40,584 bases of DNA from contig DXHX01000117.1 in NCBI GenBank assembly GCA_019113205.1, positions 1 to 40,584 of the forward strand, in the 5' to 3' direction. The position numbers and the translations under genes were made by a program. The notes below the pieces were generated by a model that saw nothing but the letters and a program-made list of their open reading frames with translations, was not told where the DNA came from and searched no databases. Of the stretch, positions 23,708-31,734 are shown one piece after another. Every line of letters begins with the position of its first letter. Positions within the stretch are counted from its first letter, which is position 1. The stretch is from Candidatus Pseudogracilibacillus intestinigallinarum. GTDB taxonomy: Bacteria > Bacillota > Bacilli > Bacillales > Amphibacillaceae.

Positions 23708-23932
23708 TTATTGTACTGTAGTAGATTTTACGATAAATGTTTCTCCACTAATTAAACGAATGATATCACCGTCATATAGTTTTTTTCCGCGACGAAATTC
23801 TAGATCGTCATTGACATAAACACCTTCGTTTTGAATATACATTTTAATAAAGCCACCTGACTCAAAAATATTCGTGAATTTGAGTAATTGGCTCAATGTA
23901 ATAAATGGTGAATCAATTTGAATTTCCTCCAT
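23708..23932 (-). CDS. yaaA: S4-domain protein YaaA (RlbA-like)
   Basis: This 74-residue S4 RNA-binding domain protein has the FESGGFIKMYI and VNDDLEFRRGKKLYDGDII segments typical of the family. B. subtilis YaaA is 71 residues and lies in the same place between dnaN and recF, where it has been linked to ribosome assembly. I chose the ATG at 23932 because MEEIQIDSPFITLSQ aligns with the B. subtilis N-terminus. A longer frame from 24079 adds a hydrophobic stretch with no family support. The nearest ribosome site, AAGGA, is 13 bases away, which is distant. Confidence 0.88.
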   Translation of the reverse strand: MEEIQIDSPFITLSQLLKFTNIFESGGFIKMYIQNEGVYVNDDLEFRRGKKLYDGDIIRLISGETFIVKSTTVQ

Positions 23933-24240
23933 GTATTGAACACGATCCTTTTCTTTAAAAATAGTGGGGGACAATAAAAGGAGTGAAAACAATATTTCCA
24001 CTTGCATACGAATAAAAAGTAGTACGTGTAAAATCATGTTTTCGTTTATTTTTTCCCTCTTAAAAAATATACAGAGCAAAATGACTCATTTTTTCTTTGT
24101 CCTAAGTCTATTTTTATGCTTTATGTTTCTTAAAATGCCTTATAACCTATTTTACTATAGTTTTCATCGTTTTGGTAGGATGGACCATTATTTATTCATT
24201 TAAACGCTTAAATGTACGTTAAAATCATTTTAAAGCTATT

Positions 24241-24297
24241 AAAAAATAAAAATAGAGGTTAAAACGAAATGGAACATTCCATCTGTTTTAACCTCTA
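24241..24297 (-). terminator. terminator after dnaN
   Basis: A 13-bp perfect stem TAGAGGTTAAAAC / GTTTTAACCTCTA (24253-24265 with 24285-24297) has a nested ATGGA/TCCAT helix and is followed on the minus strand by TTTTTATTTTTT. It ends the dnaA-dnaN transcript. The rest of the 372-base dnaN-yaaA gap is AT-rich; I see no near-consensus promoter or gene in it, though one must drive yaaA. Confidence 0.88.
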
Positions 24298-24304
24298 CAT
24301 AAAA

Positions 24305-25441
24305 TTAATAAGTTCGAACAGGTAAAATAAGTTGTAAAATCTTTTCTTCTTCTGGTGTACGGATGACGAATGGTCGCATCGGTCCAGTAAATCTAATTTG
24401 TACACGATCACTATCAATTGCTTTTAATGAATCTAACATATAGCGTGCACTAAATGAAATTTTAATGGATTCACCTTCGATAGAAATGACATCTAATAAT
24501 TCTTTTACATTTCCGATTTCGGGAGAATGACCTGAAATCTCAATCATATTATTATCTAAAGTATCTAAACGAATAACATTATTTTGGTCACGGCTTGAAA
24601 GTAATGCAGCACGTTCGATCGTATGAATTAAATCTTTTGTAAAAATGTTTAATGTCGTTTGGCTCTCTGTCGGTATTAAGCGGTCTGTTTCTGGATAATT
24701 TCCACTTAATAAACGAGATAGGAAGTACGTATTTTCAGTATAGAATAATACTTGATTCTTTAAAATTGCCATATAAACTGTGTCATCGTCATTATCAAAA
24801 ATTTTGTTTAACTCTTGCAAACTTTTTCCAGGAATTACAATATTGTTTGCTTCAAAGTTTTTATCATCAATTTTAATACCACGTAATGAAAGTCGGTGAC
24901 TATCTGTTGCTGTAAAAGTTAATTCACCGTCTTCAATTTTTACATGTACACCAGTTAAAATAGGGCGTGTTTCCATTGGAGAAACAGCAAAAACAGTTTG
25001 TTTAATTAATGTTTTTATATCTTTTACCTTTAATGCTAAAGGTTCATCATCTTGATTAAATAGTACTCGCGGATATTCCTCACTGCTTTGACCATAAAGG
25101 GTGAACACAGCTTTTCCTGATTTTATTATTGTTTTATAGTTTTCCTCTACCGTTATATCCACTATATCTTCAGGTAATTTACGAATGATATCTGGGAAAT
25201 GAGGAACAGGTAATACGATAGATCCTTCTGAAATATTTGTAATAATTTCTTCTCCATCATCTGTTGCTGGAATATGAGATTGGATCGTAATATCTGAATT
25301 GCTTCCTGTTAAAATAATTTTCTCTGTTGTGACATCTATTTTCATTCCTGACAAAATGGGAATAACTGTTCTAGATGAAATAGCATTTGATACTGCCTGG
25401 ATACTATTGAGTAAATATTTTTTCTGTATTTTAAAGTTCAT
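24305..25441 (-). CDS. dnaN: DNA polymerase III sliding clamp, beta subunit
   Basis: DnaN is a ring-shaped dimer that tethers DNA polymerase III and other partners to DNA. At 378 residues it equals the B. subtilis protein and shows three clamp domains, each about 120 residues. The start MNFKIQKKYLLNSIQAVSNAISSRTVIPILSG is spread over the first domain and the end IRTPEEEKILQLILPVRTY closes the third. AGGAGG precedes the ATG. The unwinding region of the origin abuts this ribosome site. Confidence 0.97.
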   Translation of the reverse strand: MNFKIQKKYLLNSIQAVSNAISSRTVIPILSGMKIDVTTEKIILTGSNSDITIQSHIPATDDGEEIITNISEGSIVLPVPHFPDIIRKLPEDIVDITVEENYKTIIKSGKAVFTLYGQSSEEYPRVLFNQDDEPLALKVKDIKTLIKQTVFAVSPMETRPILTGVHVKIEDGELTFTATDSHRLSLRGIKIDDKNFEANNIVIPGKSLQELNKIFDNDDDTVYMAILKNQVLFYTENTYFLSRLLSGNYPETDRLIPTESQTTLNIFTKDLIHTIERAALLSSRDQNNVIRLDTLDNNMIEISGHSPEIGNVKELLDVISIEGESIKISFSARYMLDSLKAIDSDRVQIRFTGPMRPFVIRTPEEEKILQLILPVRTY

Positions 25442-25453
25442 GTTGTCCTCCTT

Positions 25454-25516
25454 TAATTATATATATTATTAATAATAAAGTAATAATAGTAATAGGGCCT
25501 GTGAATTTGTGGATAA
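25454..25516 (+). other. origin unwinding element: AT-rich stretch, DnaA-trios, GC patch and DnaA box
   Basis: Read on the plus strand: AT-rich DNA from 25454; trios TAA-TAA-TAG-TAA-TAG (25481-25495); a short GC patch GGCC; a degenerate box TGTGAATTT (25500-25508); and a perfect DnaA box TGTGGATAA (25508-25516). This is the order of the basal unwinding system described for the B. subtilis origin. The assignment is by pattern only. Confidence 0.8.
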
Positions 25517-25556
25517 CGATTAAAATCATAGAAGCAATTGGAAAGTTAGCATGTTA

Positions 25557-25605
25557 TTAACATGTGCATAACTTTTGTAAAAATAATTACTTATGCACAT
25601 GCTAA
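25557..25605. other. inverted pair of DnaA boxes in a long hairpin
   Basis: TTAACATGTGCATAA (25557-25571) and TTATGCACATGCTAA (25591-25605) are inverted repeats with one G-U type mismatch. Each contains a DnaA box of the TTATNCACA type (TTATGCACA). They lie just after the dnaA stop codon, and in the transcript they would form a 15-bp stem with a 19-base loop. Confidence 0.8.
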
Positions 25606-25618
25606 AATTATGCAATTT

Positions 25619-26971
25619 TTATATTTTATTTTTCAATTCTTCCATGTATGTTTTTACCTCTAATTGTAATTCGCTATCTGTTTCTAAAGATTCATCAATT
25701 TTTTTGTGGGCGTGAATGACTGTCGTATGATCTCTTCCACCGAACTCTTGTCCAATTTTTGGTAAAGATAAGTCTGTAAGTTCACGACTCATATACATCG
25801 CAATTTGTCTTGGATAAGCAATTGATTTCGTACGTTTTTTCGATAAAATTTCATCGACTGTAATATTGTATTTATCTGCAATTAGTTCCTGAATTAATTT
25901 GACAGTAATTTTTCTCGGACGAGCATTTGGAATAATATCTTTTAATGCTTCTTGTGCAAGCATGACATCTATTTCACTATTTACTAATGAAGCATATGCA
26001 ATGACGCGAATAAGTGCACCTTCTAATTCTCGAATGTTCGTATCGATTTGATTTGCGATATAATGCTTTACCTCATTTGATATATCATCTAAACCTTCCG
26101 CTTTTGCTTTTTTTGATAAAATTGCTATTCTTGTTTCTAAATCAGGAGGGGATATATCTGTAATTAATCCCCATTCAAAACGAGAACGTAAGCGATCTTC
26201 TAATGTTGGAATATCACGCGGCGGTCTATCACTCGAAATAATAATTTGTTTGTTTTCCTCATGTAACGTATTAAACGTATGGAAAAATTCTTCTTGCGTT
26301 TGTTCTTTCCCAGCTAAAAATTGAATATCATCGACGAGTAAAATATCGACATTACGATATTTATTACGGAAACTTTCTGCCTTATTGTCCATAATCGCAT
26401 TAATAAACTCATTCGTAAATTTTTCAGAAGATAAATAAATTACACGACGATCAGGATGATATTCTTTCACATAATGGGCAATAGCATGCATTAAGTGTGT
26501 CTTACCTAATCCAACACCACCATAAATGAATAATGGATTATATGACTTTGCAGGTGCTTCAGCTACGGCAAGTGCTGCAGCATGAGCAAATCTATTTGCG
26601 GCACCAACGACGAAAGTATCAAATGTATACTTCGGATTTAGCATATGTTTTAAGTCATTATTGTTTACGATTTGCTTTTTTGCTTCTTCAATCGCAATCT
26701 CTTCTTTTTCTTCGTCTAGCTCTTCATCTTCAATTAGAAATTTTACTGACAGCTCCACACCAGTTTTTTCTAGCAAAATAGTATTAATGACTTTAGTGTA
26801 ATGCTGATCAAGCCAAGTTTTTGTAAATTCATTTGGCACGAAAACAGATAATTTATTGCTTACTAATCGATGTACCTTCGTATGACTGAACCAAGTATCG
26901 TAACTAGGCTTACTTAATTTTGTCTGCATTTCCTGCAAAATCGAGTTCCATAGTTCCTCAATATTTTCCAA
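25619..26971 (-). CDS. dnaA: chromosomal replication initiator protein DnaA
   Basis: DnaA binds origin boxes as an ATP-bound oligomer and opens the duplex. From the TTG at 26971 it has 450 residues (B. subtilis 446) and starts MENIEELW. Domain I covers about 1-85, with an acidic linker at 85-105. The AAA+ domain has Walker [10 protein letters not shown] and Walker [13 protein letters not shown]. The C-terminal domain IV has the box-binding signature [22 protein letters not shown] is five bases before the TTG; the GTG three codons upstream overlaps it. No clear sigma-A promoter is seen upstream. Confidence 0.97.
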   Translation of the reverse strand: MENIEELWNSILQEMQTKLSKPSYDTWFSHTKVHRLVSNKLSVFVPNEFTKTWLDQHYTKVINTILLEKTGVELSVKFLIEDEELDEEKEEIAIEEAKKQIVNNNDLKHMLNPKYTFDTFVVGAANRFAHAAALAVAEAPAKSYNPLFIYGGVGLGKTHLMHAIAHYVKEYHPDRRVIYLSSEKFTNEFINAIMDNKAESFRNKYRNVDILLVDDIQFLAGKEQTQEEFFHTFNTLHEENKQIIISSDRPPRDIPTLEDRLRSRFEWGLITDISPPDLETRIAILSKKAKAEGLDDISNEVKHYIANQIDTNIRELEGALIRVIAYASLVNSEIDVMLAQEALKDIIPNARPRKITVKLIQELIADKYNITVDEILSKKRTKSIAYPRQIAMYMSRELTDLSLPKIGQEFGGRDHTTVIHAHKKIDESLETDSELQLEVKTYMEELKNKI

Positions 26972-27440
26972 GCATTCCACCTCTTTACTGTAATCAAATT
27001 TTAAAGCATAAAAATCCTTTCACTATTCTTGTATTGGAAAATGAGAGAGATAGGAAAGGAATCATATTTATATGTACTATTGGAAATTTTTCAATGTAGA
27101 AAATGTAAATTATTTATTCACATGTAGATAATTATTTCACAGTAGAATAAAAATTGTTAACAATCTATCCACAGAACTGGGGATAAGTTTATAAATTTAA
27201 AGTTATTCACAACGTAGAGCATAATATACATTATCAAAAAATGTAATAATATGCAAAGATTTTTATGCACTTATCCATATGTTATTCAGAACGTGGATAA
27301 AAATTATCAACAAGTGTAAAAATTGTGGTTAACTTGTCGATAATTGTAGAATAACTTTTTGAAAAAAACTATAGCTGTTTTTAATATGTGTATAATTTTA
27401 GGGGAAAAGAAAAAGATATTGTGGATAAAAATGATACGAA
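26972..27440. other. oriC upstream DnaA-box cluster
   Basis: Boxes matching TTATNCACA on either strand are at 27114-27122, 27203-27211, 27387-27395 and 27420-27428 (the last is TTATCCACA exactly). One-mismatch boxes are at 27165, 27178, 27263, 27271, 27282, 27292, 27304, 27324 and 27335. The cluster lies between dnaA and rpmH, as incA/incB do in B. subtilis. No gene is present. From 27440 to 27760 the plus strand is strikingly purine-rich and I see no feature in it. Confidence 0.9.
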
Positions 27441-27762
27441 AATAAGTTTCGAATTTGAAGAAGAAAATTTATTTTTTTAGAAGGTAGAAAATTAGGAAGA
27501 GGAAAATGTATGATCCAAAAAATAAAAAGCGAAGGAAAATATAGCAATCATTTTTTCATGGTGAGAAAATGAAGTGCGCTTTTTTATGATGATCGGCACA
27601 AAAATTCATCCTGGGTCTGTTTCGGTCAATATTGAAGTAAGGAAAAAGTGCACGGTTCTTTATTTGGACATAGAATAATACGGAAAGAAAGATAAATTTG
27701 AATTATTTTTGGATAGACGAAGGATTTTTTCGGCTAAAGGGCGAAAATAGTAATATAGATTG

Positions 27763-27791
27763 TTGACTATTGTTTCGTTATTACGTATAAT
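27763..27791 (+). promoter_or_regulatory. rpmH promoter
   Basis: TTGACT (27763-27768), 17 bases, TATAAT (27786-27791). This is a strong sigma-A type promoter about 128 bases upstream of rpmH. Confidence 0.85.
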
Positions 27792-27918
27792 TATCAAGAA
27801 AGTTTTAGGATGGAAACAAGTGAGTAAAAATGTAGGTTTTTAAGAAGTATTTCCTAAATTTATATGCTTTACGTTTCTATATTAAGAAACACATTTCCAA
27901 TTGGAGGAGGTGGAAGAA

Positions 27919-28053
27919 ATGAAAAGAACATTTCAACCAAACAATCGTAAACGTAAGAAAAATCACGGATTCCGTGCACGCATGGCAACTAAAAATGGTC
28001 GTAAAGTTTTAGCGCGTCGTCGTAGCAAAGGAAGAAAAGTATTATCGGCATAG
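27919..28053 (+). CDS. rpmH: 50S ribosomal protein L34
   Basis: The 44-residue protein begins [19 protein letters not shown] and ends [12 protein letters not shown], the full-length L34 sequence of bacteria. It is very basic and sits near the 23S rRNA domains of the large subunit. GGAGGAGG (about 27903-27910) is well placed for the ATG. It is the first gene rightward from the origin and lies upstream of rnpA as in nearly all bacteria. Confidence 0.98.
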   Translation: MKRTFQPNNRKRKKNHGFRARMATKNGRKVLARRRSKGRKVLSA

Positions 28054-28083
28054 GCCACTGAAAGCATATCAGTGGTCTTTTTA
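28053..28083 (+). terminator. terminator or attenuator between rpmH and rnpA
   Basis: The stem GCCACTG / CAGTGGT (28054-28060 with 28070-28076) is followed by TTTTTT. It would lower rnpA expression relative to rpmH, which suits the different amounts needed. Confidence 0.8.
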
Positions 28084-28132
28084 AGTTATGTACTTAAAAA
28101 AGACGTAAGTTGTACAATATTAGGTGATAGAT

Positions 28133-28474
28133 TTGAAAAAAGCGTATCGCATAAAGAAAAATAATGAGTTTCAACAGATTTTTAAAACTGGAAAATCGTT
28201 CGCAAATCGGGAACTTGTTATTTATTATAAGAGGAAAGAAGATCAAGAACATTTCAGAATCGGCATTTCAGTTGGGAAGAAAATAGGAAATGCAGTTACT
28301 CGGAATCGTGTAAAACGATGTGTTCGTGAAGCATTTATTCAGCTTGAACCATCTGTAAAAAATGATGTAGACATCATCATCATTGCAAGAAAACCAGTTG
28401 TAAATATGGATTGCAGTGATATAAAGCGTAGTATAGAACATTTATTAAGAAAACAACGATTATTTTTGAAATAA
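28133..28474 (+). CDS. rnpA: ribonuclease P protein component
   Basis: RnpA is the protein cofactor of RNase P, which trims the 5' leader of pre-tRNAs. The 113-residue protein has the RNR signature region GNAVTRNRVKRCVREAF and the basic start KKAYRIKKNNEFQ. I chose the TTG at 28133 because AGGTGA lies five bases before it. The GTG at 28124 gives three more residues (MIDLKK, similar to the B. subtilis start MSHLKK) but lacks a ribosome site, so the start is uncertain by three codons. yidC follows 32 bases later. Confidence 0.95.
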   Translation: MKKAYRIKKNNEFQQIFKTGKSFANRELVIYYKRKEDQEHFRIGISVGKKIGNAVTRNRVKRCVREAFIQLEPSVKNDVDIIIIARKPVVNMDCSDIKRSIEHLLRKQRLFLK

Positions 28475-28506
28475 ATTAATTTTTTATCGTGTTAGGAGGA
28501 AGTCGA

Positions 28507-29283
28507 TTGCGTAATAGAAAGTTAATAACTGCTCTATTATTAATTGGAGCTGTTGCATTACTTTCTGGATGTACTCAAATTAATGAGCCAATTACTTCTG
28601 AAAGTACAGGATTTTGGAATTCGTACTTCGTATATCCATTATCATGGGTCATTATTAATTTTGCAGAAATGTTTAGTGGAAACTTTGGATTAGCTATTAT
28701 CGTCGTAACGATCATTATTCGCTTAGTTTTATTACCATTAAATATTAAGCAATTAAAAAGTACACAAGGAATGCAGGCAATTCAACCGGAATTAAAAGAA
28801 TTACAGAAAAAATATAGTTCTAAGGACCAACAGACACAACAAAAATTACAACAAGAAACGATGGCATTATTCCAGAAACACGGTGTAAATCCACTTGCTG
28901 GATGTTTCCCGATTTTAATTCAAATGCCTATTTTAATCGCGATGTACCATGCAATTATGCGTACAGATGAAATTAAGCAGTCAGGAGATTTCTTATGGTT
29001 TACATTAAGTTCTCCAGACTATGTATTACCACTAATTGCTGGTGCGGCGACATTTTTACAACAGAAATTAATGATGGCTGGTAACCAAACAGCTGCTGAA
29101 AACCCACAAATGAAGGCAATGCTTTATATGATGCCAATTATGATTACAGTGATTGGATTTTTCTTACCATCTGCATTAGCTTTATATTGGGTTGTAGGGA
29201 ACATCTTTATGGTAGCTCAAACATTACTTATTCGTAAACCGATGAAGAATAAAGAAGCTAGTACTGGGGGCGACAAAAAGTGA
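28507..29283 (+). CDS. yidC: membrane protein insertase YidC (SpoIIIJ type)
   Basis: The insertase places proteins in the membrane alone or with Sec; its Bacillus form SpoIIIJ is also needed for sporulation. The protein has 258 residues from a TTG seven bases after AGGAGG. It is a lipoprotein: the signal ends LLSGC with the lipidated Cys at 22. Five membrane segments follow, and the first after the lipobox region has the conserved groove arginine (VTIIIRLVLLPLN). The GTG at 28489 would put the signal peptide behind an odd leader and overlaps the ribosome site. Confidence 0.96.
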   Translation: MRNRKLITALLLIGAVALLSGCTQINEPITSESTGFWNSYFVYPLSWVIINFAEMFSGNFGLAIIVVTIIIRLVLLPLNIKQLKSTQGMQAIQPELKELQKKYSSKDQQTQQKLQQETMALFQKHGVNPLAGCFPILIQMPILIAMYHAIMRTDEIKQSGDFLWFTLSSPDYVLPLIAGAATFLQQKLMMAGNQTAAENPQMKAMLYMMPIMITVIGFFLPSALALYWVVGNIFMVAQTLLIRKPMKNKEASTGGDKK

Positions 29284-29897
29284 GAGAAGTAACTGCTAGT
29301 GGTCAAACAGTTGATGAAGCGGTGGAATCAGCTTTAAAGCAGTTAAATATGTCACGAGAAGAAGTCGAAATCGATATAATCGATGAAGGTAAAAAAGGTT
29401 TCTTAGGAATATTCGGTTCTTCTCGGGCGGTTGTTAAAGTGAGAGAAGTACAAAATCGAGTAGAAGATGCAAAAAACTATTTAATTAGTATTGCGAAAAA
29501 CATGGATATAGACATCGATGTCATCGTAGAAGAAACAGAAAAAGTTGTTACTTTTACGTTAGAAGGCGATAAACTTGGCTTACTCATTGGAAAAAGAGGT
29601 CGTACATTGAACTCTTTACAATATTTAACACAGCTCGTATTAAATAAAGACGGACATAAATTTCAATCTGTTATCGTAGATGCAGAAGGATACAGAAAAC
29701 GTCGAGAAGAAACATTAATGGACTTAGCTAATAAAATGGCAGAAAAATCGATACAATTAAATAAGAAAATTTCTTTAGAGCCGATGCCAGCATATGAACG
29801 TAAAATTATTCATAGTGCATTACAAGAAACGAATACAATTACAACATTTTCAGAAGGAAGAGAGCCACATCGTTATATTGTGATCAAACCATCTTAA
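29280..29897 (+). CDS. jag: Jag/KhpB RNA-binding protein
   Basis: The 205-residue protein has a Jag-N domain (about 1-52, with KKGFLGIFG), a KH domain with GLLIGKRGRTLNSLQ (about 95-150) and an R3H domain (about 150-205, ending EPHRYIVIKPS). In streptococci the homologue (KhpB/EloR) binds RNA with KhpA and affects cell elongation. The GTG start overlaps the yidC stop (GTGA at 29280-29283), so the two are coupled. Confidence 0.95.
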   Translation: MREVTASGQTVDEAVESALKQLNMSREEVEIDIIDEGKKGFLGIFGSSRAVVKVREVQNRVEDAKNYLISIAKNMDIDIDVIVEETEKVVTFTLEGDKLGLLIGKRGRTLNSLQYLTQLVLNKDGHKFQSVIVDAEGYRKRREETLMDLANKMAEKSIQLNKKISLEPMPAYERKIIHSALQETNTITTFSEGREPHRYIVIKPS

Positions 29898-29934
29898 AAT
29901 GTTCAAAAGATCCTGGGACAAAATCCAGTAAAAT

Positions 29935-29987
29935 AAAAAAGGTAATTTCAGTAAATTAATGTTTACTGGAATTACCTTTTCTTTTTA
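29935..29987 (+). terminator. terminator after jag
   Basis: A long near-perfect stem (about 29936-29955 with 29962-29980, AAAAGGTAATT... / ...AATTACCTTTT) is followed by CTTTTTATTT. It ends the rnpA-yidC-jag transcript. Confidence 0.88.
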
Positions 29988-30143
29988 TTTGTTCTATTAC
30001 AACGCTCCATAAATCTACTTCGTTTTTCGCAAACCGGCCTCAATCAACAGAGAAAATAGGTATGTTCCATCTTCTTTAAAGAAACATTTCATTAAAAAAT
30101 TTATTAAAAATCGACGAAAAAATGGGAAGTATATGTATTTTTG

Positions 30144-30217
30144 TTATCCACATGTGCATAACTTTCGTTCGAATGAAAAAAACACACGAAAAGTTCGTAA
30201 ATGAGCGTTGTGGATAA
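30144..30217. promoter_or_regulatory. DnaA-box cluster upstream of mnmE
   Basis: TTATCCACA (30144-30152) abuts TGTGCATAA (30153-30161), making one 18-base inverted pair. A third, perfect box TGTGGATAA lies at 30209-30217. All fit TTATNCACA. The 444-base jag-mnmE gap holds the jag terminator, these boxes and the mnmE promoter, with no gene. Confidence 0.85.
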
Positions 30218-30225
30218 CTTCCAAT

Positions 30226-30255
30226 TTGTCATATTTTATGATATTCTATTATATT
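30226..30255 (+). promoter_or_regulatory. mnmE promoter
   Basis: TTGTCA (30226-30231), 18 bases, TATATT (30250-30255). A perfect DnaA box ends eight bases upstream of the -35, so DnaA could contact or block RNA polymerase. Confidence 0.55.
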
Positions 30256-30341
30256 AGTGACGATTTTTATCTTCACATAAATAGAGAGAAAAATGTAGGA
30301 CATATATAGATAAATTTTTTGTATTAGGAGGTGGAATGTGA

Positions 30342-31715
30342 ATGGATTTTGATACAATTACAGCAATTTCAACACCAGTAGGGGAAGGTGCTATTTCAAT
30401 TGTTCGATTAAGTGGGGAAGAAGCTATTGCTATTACAAATAGATTGTTTCAAGGGAAAGACTTAACGAAGGTGGATTCACATACATTACATTACGGTAAA
30501 ATGATGGATCCTAAAACAGATACAGTTTTAGATGAAGTCATTGTTTCTATAATGCGCGCACCAAAAACATTCACATGTGAAGATGTGGTAGAAATAAATT
30601 GCCACGGTGGTTTAGTTGCTGTACAACGAGTGTTACAATTAGTACTAGATGAAGGTGTACGACTAGCGGAACCAGGCGAATTTACAAAACGTGCATTTTT
30701 AAATGGAAGAATTGATCTTTCTCAAGCAGAAGCGGTAATGGACGTAATTCAATCAAAAACGAATGAAGCGATGAATGTAGCGTTAGGACAATTGGATGGA
30801 AAGTTATCACAGCTAATTAATAAATTACGCCAAGAACTAATTGAAACAATTGCACATGTAGAAGTTAACATCGATTATCCTGAGTATGATGATGTTGAAG
30901 AAATGTCACATGAAATGATGGAAGAGAAAACTTCGTACGTGAAGGACGAAATTGAAAAATTACTTCAAGTTGCTAAACAAGGAAAAATCCTTCGTGAAGG
31001 GATAAAAACAGCGATTGTCGGTCGACCAAACGTAGGGAAATCATCATTAATGAATTCACTCGTTCAAGAGGAAAAGGCGATTGTAACTGATATTCCTGGA
31101 ACGACTCGAGATGTAATTGAAGAATATGTCAATGTTCGTGGTATTCCATTACAATTAATCGATACTGCTGGAATTCGAGAAACAGAAGATATTGTCGAAA
31201 AAATTGGGGTAGAGAGATCCCATAAAATTTTACAAGAAGCTGATCTCGTTTTATTTATGCTCAATTATAATGAAGCATTATTAGAAGATGACCGTAAAAT
31301 TTTTGACATGTTACAAGATATGAATTATATCGTCATCGTAAATAAAACAGACTTAGAGCAACGCTTAAATATGGAAGAGATACAACAATTAGCTAAAGGA
31401 CAAGTTTTAACAACATCTTTAGTACATGATGAAGGTGTCGACCAATTAGAGAAGGCTTTATCAGATATTTTTTTCCAAGGAAATATTATGGTTGAAAACA
31501 ATATGGTCGTATCTAACGCACGTCATATTCAATTACTAAATCAGGCACAAAAGACATTAGAAGATGCTAGAGATGCATTACAAATGCATTTACCATTAGA
31601 TATGGTACAAATTGATGTAACAAGAACGTGGGAGTTATTAGGAGAAATAGTTGGAGATACTGCGAGTGAAAGTTTAATCGATCAGTTATTCTCCCAATTT
31701 TGTTTAGGAAAATAG
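30342..31715 (+). CDS. mnmE: tRNA uridine-5-carboxymethylaminomethyl GTPase MnmE
   Basis: MnmE works with MnmG to place the 5-carboxymethylaminomethyl group on U34 of tRNAs. The protein has 457 residues. An N-terminal folate-binding domain (1-120) and helical domain surround a G domain with [21 protein letters not shown] and NKTD motifs. The C-terminus ends FCLGK with the conserved Cys. AGGAGGTGG precedes the ATG. mnmG follows after 19 bases. Confidence 0.97.
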   Translation: MDFDTITAISTPVGEGAISIVRLSGEEAIAITNRLFQGKDLTKVDSHTLHYGKMMDPKTDTVLDEVIVSIMRAPKTFTCEDVVEINCHGGLVAVQRVLQLVLDEGVRLAEPGEFTKRAFLNGRIDLSQAEAVMDVIQSKTNEAMNVALGQLDGKLSQLINKLRQELIETIAHVEVNIDYPEYDDVEEMSHEMMEEKTSYVKDEIEKLLQVAKQGKILREGIKTAIVGRPNVGKSSLMNSLVQEEKAIVTDIPGTTRDVIEEYVNVRGIPLQLIDTAGIRETEDIVEKIGVERSHKILQEADLVLFMLNYNEALLEDDRKIFDMLQDMNYIVIVNKTDLEQRLNMEEIQQLAKGQVLTTSLVHDEGVDQLEKALSDIFFQGNIMVENNMVVSNARHIQLLNQAQKTLEDARDALQMHLPLDMVQIDVTRTWELLGEIVGDTASESLIDQLFSQFCLGK

Positions 31716-31734
31716 ATAAGAAAGGGTGAAAAAA

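Noticed and set aside
23933-24079. longer YaaA start with a hydrophobic leader
   Set aside because: S4-domain YaaA proteins are about 70 residues and align from the 23932 ATG; the extension has no support.
27387-27396. TGTGTATAAT as an extended -10 promoter for rpmH
   Set aside because: No -35 at 17 bases, more than 500 bases from rpmH, and it fits a DnaA box better; a much stronger promoter lies at 27763-27791.
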